Below, piece by piece: positions 56,180-64,000 of a stretch of DNA of 64,000 nt. The notes below the pieces were generated by a model that worked only from the letters and a program-made list of their open reading frames with translations, was not told the DNA's origin and ran no database searches. A program made the position numbers and the translations under genes. Position 1 is the first letter of the stretch. The number at the start of each line of letters is the position of its first letter. The DNA lies in the NCBI GenBank assembly GCA_035048815.1, contig JAUCBN010000011.1, positions 15,153,501-15,217,500 of the forward strand. The letters run 5' to 3'. The DNA is from Abelmoschus esculentus. Its lineage: Eukaryota; Streptophyta; Magnoliopsida; Malvales; Malvaceae.

Positions 56180-56400
56180 TTGTCTCGTCATGACACGAAG
56201 TCAACATTGACAAGACACGAAGTCACCATTGACATGACACTAGGTCACCATTGACATGACACGAAGTCACTATTGATAAGACACGAAGTCACCATTAGCA
56301 CTACCACGTACGATTAGACATATAGTCACCCTTGTTACGTGTAGGCGACTCTACCACGCACGGTTGAACACAAAGTCACCCTTGTTACGTATAGACAATA
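56180..56400. repeat. Tandem arrays in Del-3 left LTR
   Basis: About five 26-bp units of GACATGACACGAAGTCACCA (56190-56300). Two units of about 50 bp with ACGGTTGAACACAAAGTCAC and CCTTGTTACGT follow. Confidence 0.85.
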
Positions 56401-58287
56401 TTCTGTATTCTCAATTTTGTTTATAGTGCACTTAAGACAATCCTAATGACATGTCATTCGTATTCTAATCTAAAGTTAGTGTCACTAAGCCAATATCATA
56501 ATCAAATGTGCATGATAACTTGCTGCTCATAATGCATGCATAATATGTTCAACAAATGAACCAAAAGCCATGCCCAAAGGCACTATCATGTATAAGACAA
56601 TTAACCATATTGTATTCCAAATCATATAACTTGCTGCTCATAATGCATGCATATTATGTTCAACAAATAAACCAAAAGCCATGCCCAAAGGCACCATCAT
56701 ATACAAGGCAAATAACCAAATTGAATCCCAAATCATTTCTCATAATTTTTCATAATCATGGATGCTAAATAAGCTATGCATTTCAGCAAGTAATTCTCAT
56801 GTATGCACAATTTTAAAACATGCTCATGCATTTTCATAAATCTCATTGCATTACCAACATAATGCCTTTATCAAATATAGTCGAAACTCATATCAGTTTA
56901 TCAAAACCAATTACTTTACTTACTCTTGAACTATGGAAGGTTTTCACACTCTTCCATAGTCCCCAAAACAGAACCGTACCAAACACGGATCGCTTTAAAT
57001 CCGTAATCACTCACCAACAAGCGAAACGAGCTTTTGCCGCTATCCGATGATCGCACCAACGCACCATCACTCAAGCTTCTTCTTGTACCTCTTTTACAAC
57101 ATTAAAAACATAGCATTCTCACATCATAACATGCTCAAACCAACAGCCATATCTGATCACCATTAAACTATCGAAAACTTAGCCGAAAAGGCCGTAAACT
57201 AAGCCGAAATGCATCCGAACAACATCAGCCCAAAACCTAATGAATCTAACATCTAATCCAATTCAATTGTGAACCAAAAACACATCCAAACCATCCTTAT
57301 ACCTTCAGTAACATTAAAGCATCTAAAACAGCCCATAAAACAACCAAAACGCACCTTAAAACTACACCGATTATATTATTCCGGGATTAAATTAATGTGT
57401 TATCAAATCAAGACTCAATTATTCATTTAATTAACATAAAAACACAATTGAATCCATCTAATTCCAGCATTGAATGAGATCCAAATAGATTTCACAAAAA
57501 CATTCACAAAATCACTAGATCTAACATTAAAAACATAGAATCAAGTTTTTATTAAAAGATTAGCAAGCTAATACTTGGGAATTTCAATAAAGAACCTTAG
57601 AAAAGAATAAAATATCCAGAAAATTACCTTCAAGATCTATTCACCAAAAAGATGTAATTTCCTCTTCTTGATTCCTTGCAATTTGATGTTGATTTGATAA
57701 AATTGATGCTTAGGTTTTGTAAAGGATGGAAAGGTGATGCAAATGATGTAATTTTGTTGAAAAAGATGCAAAAATCAGCAAGGAATTGAAGAGAAAAGAT
57801 GAAGAGAAAGTGGAGAGAAAATGAGAGAAAAAGATGAGAGAAAATGAGAGAAAAGTGGTTTTGAAAGAAAATGATTAAAAATATCTAATTAAAATAATAA
57901 AAATACATTTAGGTGAATAAATCATTATTAAAAATTAGAAATGGGTTTACGGCCATCTAAGGATTCTAAGTTTAGCTTGCTTTTCAATTTAGTCACTAAA
58001 ACATGTAATTTTTCGAAAATTACAAAATAAGTCCTCCAATTTTTCCAAAAATTACAAATTGGTCATTTATACATAATTAAGCATAATTAAAAATCAAAAA
58101 TAAATCCAAACTACTTTCCTTTAATTTTGAAACATATTTTTAATATTTCAAACCTTATTCCAAAATTTTTATTTTTCTTAATTAAAAATATCCTTATTTT
58201 TATCTTTCTCGGAATAATGAATCGGAGAACCCGATTCGACCTGAATCGAATTCTCCAAACTACTAACCCCAAAATCGGGACGTTACA

Positions 58288-58302
58288 ACTCTCCCTCTCT
58301 TA
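58288..58302 (-). other. Polypurine tract of Del-3
   Basis: Minus strand AAGAGAGGGAGAGT immediately before the 3' LTR. Confidence 0.75.
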
Positions 58303-58670
58303 AGAAAATTTCGTCCTCGAAATTTACCTGAAGTAAACACGTAAGGAATTACTCCTCCAAACTTTTTCCTTGTCTCCCAAGTTGCCTCTTCGCCACCTCG
58401 GTGCTTCCAAAGCACTTTAACCAAACCTATGGTTCTTCCTCGAAAAACCTTTGTATCCACATCCAAAATCCTCACTGGTTCCTTCTCATAACTCATATCC
58501 GCCCTTAACTCAGACTCCTCAACTAGAACAACATGAAAAGGATCTGAACGATACTTACGAAGCATCGATACATTGAAACATATAATGCATCTTACTCAAC
58601 TCCACCAGCAACCTCAACCGATAACAACCAATTGGCTCTAACACCTCATATGGCCCAATAAAACGATGAC
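58295..58670 (-). pseudogene. Del-3 integrase tail with chromodomain
   Basis: The frame to 58565 holds MLRKYRSDPFHVV, YEKEPVRILDVDTKVF and GLVKVLWKHRGGEEATWE, the Tekay C-terminal block. The motif upstream, IHDVFH-like, is degraded at 58570-58610. The open frame runs a short way into the LTR because its stop has been lost. Confidence 0.8.
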
Positions 58671-58674
58671 CCAA

Positions 58675-59740
58675 CTAACTCTTACGTCCAAACCTCATCA
58701 CCTTCTTCCACGGAGAAACCTTAAGAAACACTTTGTCCCCAACAATATACTCAATCTCTCTACGCTTTAAATCGGCATAAGACTTCTGCCTATCCGAAGC
58801 TTCCTTAAGTTTAGGACATATCAACTTAACCTTCCCATCCGTATCTTTAAAACTTGAGGCAAAGAAACATACTTTTGCCCAACTTCTTTCCAACACAAAG
58901 GTGTATAACACCTATGCCCGTATAAAGCCTCAAACGGTACCATCCGTATACTCGCTTCGAGCTACTGTTATATACAAACTCCACAAAAGACAACTGTTTC
59001 TCCCAAGAACCTTGAAACTCGATGACATAATCCCTCAACATATCTTCCAAAGTCTGAATAACACGCTCAGACTGTCCATCTGTCTGTGGATGTTAAGCTG
59101 TACTAAAGCTAAGCCTCGTACCCAAGTAACCTACAAACTCCTCCAAAACATAGATGTAAACCGTGGACCTCTATCCGATATGATCAACTTAAGCACACTA
59201 TGCGACTTCACCATCTCAGAAACATACAACTCTACCAACTTATCCATAGATCACATTGTATGCACGGCAAGAAAATGTGCACACTTTGAAAACCTATCAA
59301 TAATAACCCATATAGAATCCTTCTTGGACTTCGTCACATCTTCCTTTAAACCAATCCAAAAGTACACACTTTTAAGATCCCTATACACCTTCACTCCACT
59401 CGGATGCATAGCAAACAGACTAGTATGTGCTCCCGCTAAAATAGCTTACCTCAACTCAACCTCATCCGGTACCACAATCTGACCCCTAAACCACAACATC
59501 TCCTCCTCATCAAAATGATACTCGGTCGGTCTATCCTTAGCCATATCCTCCACAAAAGGTACCAACGTCTCATCCCCTAACTGTTGCACCTTATCATCCC
59601 AACCAAGATAGGCTTTACTTACAACTCCACCACTCAACCACCTTCCTTTGAAATACTCAACTTAGCAAACATCACTCTCAACTCAACTGTCGTCTTACGG
59701 CTCAAAGATTCAGCCATCACCTTAGCTTTCCCCGGATGGT
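58675..59740 (-). pseudogene. Del-3 integrase and end of RNase H
   Basis: Minus strand, right to left. 59634-59740 has YHPGKAKVMAESLSRKT (RNase H end, normally VADALSRK). 59446-59637 has DETLVPFVEDMAKDRPTEYHFDEEEMLWFRGQIVVPDEVELR (start of the zinc domain). 59090-59440 is the degraded core. 58847-59050 has MEDMLRDYVIEFQGSWEKQL. 58675-58911 has LKEASDRQKSYADLKRREIEYIVGDKVFLKVSPWK. At least five frame changes. Part of the zinc domain and core appear deleted near 59330-59345. Confidence 0.8.
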
Positions 59741-61960
59741 ATGCAACAAACAATTGGACAACCAACAAATTCTTTCCCCACACCAAAGCAACAATGCACA
59801 AACCACCACACCATCTCAACCTCTATAGAAAACATAACTCAAAAGAAAACCCCATAAGGTTGATAACCAACTCTTGATAACCGCAACGGTTTCCATACCA
59901 TCACCATCGAACTAATCTTAATTGACATCCTCCCACATACCAGGTAACCAACTAAGCCTTTCACCAACCTCCACTCCACAAAACAAACTTCAGACTAACT
60001 TTGCACAAAACTGTCAACATTGTCTTAAGCTCCACCACCACCAACAACTTCATTATGAGTCATATTAACCATATCACAACGTCACAACATAACATCCATT
60101 TACCAATGAATGATAAAACCCAACATCCAAACAACAACCTATGTCGGTCCTAAAAACTTTCACATCTTATCATGTTATAGATATACCACTCACACATCTT
60201 TCCAATGGGACTTAGGAACCCAAGAAAACCATACTCCAACAAACGATTGATCCAACAAACCTCATAAGAAAACTCTATACCATCGATAGAACTTACTACC
60301 AAACTTATGATGACTCTTCCCGACTTTAACCCTGGGCACCCTTACTACTAATAATAACCCAAAGAAAATTGATACTCATTCTTACCTTATCAGCAAGATA
60401 AACATTTACATATGATTCAAACATAATCCAAACCAGCTTAGTCGAAAACACATGTTTTCCCCAACTCCTACCACAACACTTACCACCAAACTCATGGAAA
60501 AAGATTACCATAAGCCTTGCTCAAGATACCATTCCATCTCGACACTTTCCGTAACAACTATGCGGTTAACATAACACAAAAAGATTCTCAACACAAAACT
60601 AAACCTTGCCAAGAACATATCCTTCACTAGACCCTCAACAAACACTTTGCCACGACTTGTCCCCGATCAACTTTACCAAGGTTGAATTTCGCTCATAGAT
60701 CCACCGTATTACTAAGTCTCCCTATAGGTTAACCAAACATCTTCCCTTGTAACTCCACAACAACCCAGGCTTATCCTACATAACAAACTCCCATTGCAAG
60801 CACCCTTATGTAAGCTAAGTCATCCCCAGTTGCTAACATTCTACAAAATATATCATACAAGAAACTTACCAACTTTGTGTCAACCTCAACATTATACTCA
60901 TTATAACGATAATATCTCCACCTTAACAAAATCCAAACTTGTAGAACCATTCCTTCCACTAGCTCCAACATCTCTTATTTTATAACCTTGCCAAAGCGGT
61001 AATCATAATGATGAAACATCCATAAACACGAACCCACCGAATACAAAACCTCAAGACACTTTTCGATAAAAGCAAACCCATAAGACTGAACAATCGATAC
61101 AAACCATAAATTGTCCAGCGATCCACATTACACCACCTCAGACATCATCAAAGTTTAACTTTACCAGAAGTATATCGAACTTAACATCCTGTAAACACAA
61201 CGTGTATACTTTCCTCCTTTATAGTACAACCAAACCTCTCAAGGTCACAACAATCTATGATTCAAACCCTCGATTTCACAACTCTCGTACCAAACTATAT
61301 CTCATATTTTACTTCCATCCTAACCATACCAGATCGGTTACAACCCCTGATCTAACTGCACATTAACCACACTACAAAAAATTCCATGTAATTTCCACAA
61401 AATAATTTCACATCACTTAGAATAACATCAACCCGCCATTCTCTACAAAACATGCTACAACCTTCTTACAACCTCCAAATCTTAACCAGAAGAATCCGCA
61501 AAACTCAGCCTTGCCTTTAGTAATGACCAACTCAAACTAACCATATCTCAGTGTATTTACCTCGGTTTCAAATATTCACAACTCTGAGACCAACCACTCA
61601 TTGTTCATCCAAGACTATTCCTTAACCAAAAGGGTAGCTTGCCCACTACACATTCAGCTTAACACCACAAGAAAGTTCTTTCAACCTCTTCTTTTTTTTC
61701 CACACACCTTCACCTTAAAAGAACCAACCACACTCCACTTACACCCTCAAGGAGCTACTCGCAAGTGTGAACAAATGTATGCATGATTTTCTGTATTCCC
61801 TCATAAATGCCTATGCAAGTGCATATGCATGTAAATGCAATTTCTAATGTCATGCTCAAGAATGCATGTATGTCCTACATTATCTATAAATATATACATA
61901 TATGTACTCTCAATCTAAACATGATTATTGTTCACACTCACAAATAACATCCTCAATTCC
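59741..61960. other. About 2.2 kb of unrecognised, G-poor sequence replacing Del-3 RT, protease and most of gag
   Basis: After CCCGGATGG (end of RNase H) the plus strand becomes rich in A, C and T with few G. It shows no RT, protease or zinc-knuckle motif in any frame. Short open frames (at most about 80 codons) look random. The Del-like sequence resumes near 61960. It may be filler or an extremely decayed segment. Confidence 0.5.
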
Positions 61961-62265
61961 AACAACTTCAACTACCTTTCGATTGACAACTCCCAAGTCA
62001 GATTAGCAATAGCCGTACCAGCTTCAGCAGACTAAAACACACCCGAAAGAACGGTGCAACACCACAAACTAACCTTCCGGCCTAACCGAAGGCATACTTA
62101 CAGAGGAGGAAGAATTTACTCTTCCCTAACAGTCGTTTCATCTTCAATCTTGACCATCAAAGTTCATACCAACAGTATCTAGTGACTTACGTCTCAGAAA
62201 CATATTCAAAAACTTTAAACATGCAGTTTAAAACATAATGTTCGTATAAAACAAACTTACATTCG
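61960..62265 (-). pseudogene. Del-3 gag N-terminal remnant
   Basis: Blocks match Del-1 gag: ACAACTCCCAAGTCAGATTAG (compare 17535-17560), AGAATTTACTCTTCCCTAAC (compare 17910-17930) and AACTTTAAACATGCAGTTTA (compare 18010-18030). No open frame is left. Confidence 0.65.
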
Positions 62266-62439
62266 GGCAAGATCCAAGGGAAAACTGAGAGCATCTGAAA
62301 ATATGTTGGCATTGGCAATGTGTAACCGATAATCCCAGTTTAACCATCATTACGCAAAGTACAATCATCAGGAATAGATTGTCACACTCCAACAACATAT
62401 CATAATCAATAGCACATTTAAGCACATAACTTAGCAATC

Positions 62440-62562
62440 CTATACATGCTTTAACCAACCAACTACACACTTTACAAATCAACAACACATTTTACAAACC
62501 TTACAACACATTTTTCAAACCTTAGAACACCCTTTACAAACCAACCACACATTTTACAAACC
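62440..62562. repeat. Tandem repeat in Del-3 leader
   Basis: About five units of 22-26 bp with ACACATTTTACAAACCTT, between gag and PBS. The equivalent Del-1 leader (18150-18210) lacks it. Confidence 0.8.
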
Positions 62563-62564
62563 TA

Positions 62565-62576
62565 GCTCTGATACCA
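62565..62576 (-). other. Del-3 primer binding site, initiator tRNA-Met type
   Basis: Plus strand GCTCTGATACCA, the perfect complement form, five bases from the LTR at 62582. Confidence 0.95.
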
Positions 62577-62581
62577 CCAAA

Positions 62582-64000
62582 TGTAACCCCCTTAGCCCGG
62601 CCTAGACGGAACTGGCACTAATAGGTTACACGGGGATATCAAACCAAACCCGCGAAGGTTCGATTCGATAAACAATCCTAAAACCGCTATACATTTTTTT
62701 ATTATCTTACCTAGATGCACAATCTTATTCCTACATGTCAAGGTCTCATACCAAGCATTACCGGTAATACATTAATTAAAAACATACATCCGATTAAACA
62801 CTAATGTAGATTAAGGACTAAAATGTAAAACTTTTAAATTTAATTAGTAAAGTAGAAATTCTTTCCATCAATGTTCAATTAAACATACAAGAGTTCCTCA
62901 TAGCAAATTTCAACTTAACAGATCAAACTATCATGATCAATTGCATGTTCTTCTAATTTAGGGACCAAAATGTAAATCTTCCAAAATACAAGGACTTCAT
63001 CCTAATTAGGATTACCATCTTGAAATTAAATCAACTTTATAATTGTATGCAAAATTTCAGCTCAAAATAACGTCGGTAAGCACCTTAATCGAATAAAGGA
63101 AGATATCTGGGACTAAAGTATAATTTCTAGCAACTTTCAATTCTTGGTGATCAAAGGTTTCGAAACCTTCCCAAAGGTTTCGAAACTTTTTGTAAAAGGT
63201 GCGAAACTTTCTTGGAAAGTTTCAAAACTTTTCGCGTCCAGTAGCTATCCAGAATTGAAACTGCCCGCAAGGTTTTGAAACCTTGTGAAGGTTTCGAAAC
63301 TATTTGACAAAGGTTTCGGAACCTTCACCCAAAGGTTTCGAAAATTTGGGTCTGGAACCAAAAGTTTCATTACACTAAGTGCATACAAATTACTCAATAC
63401 TCAACTATTAATTAGATCCACTAAATGCATCAATCCTAGGCATATTTAGTAACATATGGCACATAATCAACAACGACATGAACATCAATTAAGCTATAGG
63501 CATGCTCCCTAGGAATTGATTAACAACATATCAATCATGCTAGTACATGCTTCAACAATCCAAACAATTCTAAAGTTCAACAATTAACAATCAAACAATA
63601 ATGATCTTATTACAACATAAACCAAAGCCTAAGTACACACTCCTCACATAGGTTGGGTTACACATTGCCTTGCCCAATTTATTTGCCAAAAACATACCAA
63701 ATTCAAAGTGATTCTTCCCCTTGGTTTCCTTGCCTCGAACGAAGCCCCAAGTGCCTTTATTTTTCTGCAAGGATGAAAAGAGAGCTTAAGCAAACATGCT
63801 TAGTGAGGAAGCTCTACGCAAATCATCAATGCATCAATTTAAAACCATGATGAAACTATAATTTGCAATACATTGTCAAAATATTCATGCTAACATCTCA
63901 TGCTCATAATCTTTAAATCATATGCATCCTTGAGTTTACATAACCTTGTCAAAACAATTTATAAATGATGTACAATCTTCTTCTCAAATTCATGTATGTA
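62582..64000 (-). repeat. Del-3 5' LTR, first 1.4 kb (continues beyond window)
   Basis: TGTAACCCCCTTAGCCCGG onwards is colinear with 54685-56095, with scattered substitutions and small indels. Confidence 0.9.
63156..63365. repeat. Cluster of GGTTTCGAAACC palindromes in Del-3 right LTR
   Basis: Counterpart of 55261-55475, with the same spacing. Several units have independent point changes. Confidence 0.9.

Larger units (their letters stand above)
54685..58287 (-). repeat. Del-3 3' LTR (3.6 kb, complete)
   Basis: TGTAACCCCCTTAGCCCG at 54685 to GACGTTACA at 58287. It is colinear with the Del-1 LTR in its first 150 bases, the AAGCAAACATGCTTAGTGAGG block (55893), the tandem array and the last 700 bases. 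It differs in its palindrome cluster. Confidence 0.9.
54685..64000 (-). mobile_element. Del-3: Tekay/Del-type Ty3/gypsy element, runs off window
   Basis: Left LTR 54685-58287, internal region 58288-62581, right LTR from 62582 to the window end. It is inserted in the Athila-2 protease on the minus strand. The interior is shortened: chromodomain, integrase and the end of RNase H survive, then about 2.2 kb of unrecognised DNA, then gag N-terminal remnants and PBS. RT and protease are missing. Confidence 0.88.

Overview
The window looks like a transposon graveyard from the nuclear genome of a flowering plant. I found no host gene, tRNA, rRNA or CRISPR array. The sequence is AT-rich and filled with plant LTR-retrotransposon lineages: Ty3/gypsy Tekay/Del, Athila and Reina/Galadriel-like chromovirus, Ty1/copia, and a gag-protease-only element. 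hAT-type MITEs and a long-TIR DNA element are also present. A dicot is likely. A Malvaceae (cotton-like) origin is only an impression from the repeat style and cannot be proved here.

Layout. 1-3419: right part of an Athila element (minus strand: protease, gag, decayed PBS, LTR). 3420-6414: AT-rich DNA with a GC-richer, possibly LTR-derived block. 6415-8260: decayed chromovirus integrase and LTR (minus). 8320-9399: Athila-type LTR remnant. 9816-26154: one Tekay/Del insertion (Del-1, minus strand) proved by a matching 5-bp target duplication. It carries an Athila-LTR fragment in its left LTR and a complete second insertion (Del-2, own 5-bp duplication) in its right LTR. 27978-30744: small non-coding LTR element (TRIM-like) with two hAT MITEs inside. 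31507-37165: DNA element with about 180-bp inverted termini, into which a very young gag-protease LTR element (32115-35646, plus strand) has inserted. 38935-42068: 5'-truncated copia (plus), bracketed by inverted copies of an AT-rich repeat. 44180-49708: decayed copia (minus) split by a solo Athila-type LTR with a perfect 5-bp duplication and by a second about 1.3-kb insertion. 49709-54684: deleted Athila (minus) with protease and ORF3 but no reverse transcriptase or integrase. 54685-64000: third Tekay/Del element (Del-3, minus) inserted in that protease and running off the window.

Order of events at the right end: copia insertion, then Athila, then Del-3. On the left: Del-1, then Del-2. Almost every pol gene is broken by stops, frameshifts or deletions. 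The only long undamaged reading frames are the 746-codon gag-protease of the young element and the 572-codon pol remnant of Del-2. The least explained structure is the recurring cluster of short CG-centred palindromes in the LTRs. It has an ATCGAT core in Del-1 and Del-2 and a TTCGAA core at the same place in Del-3, with a looser version in the insertion at 47719-49007.
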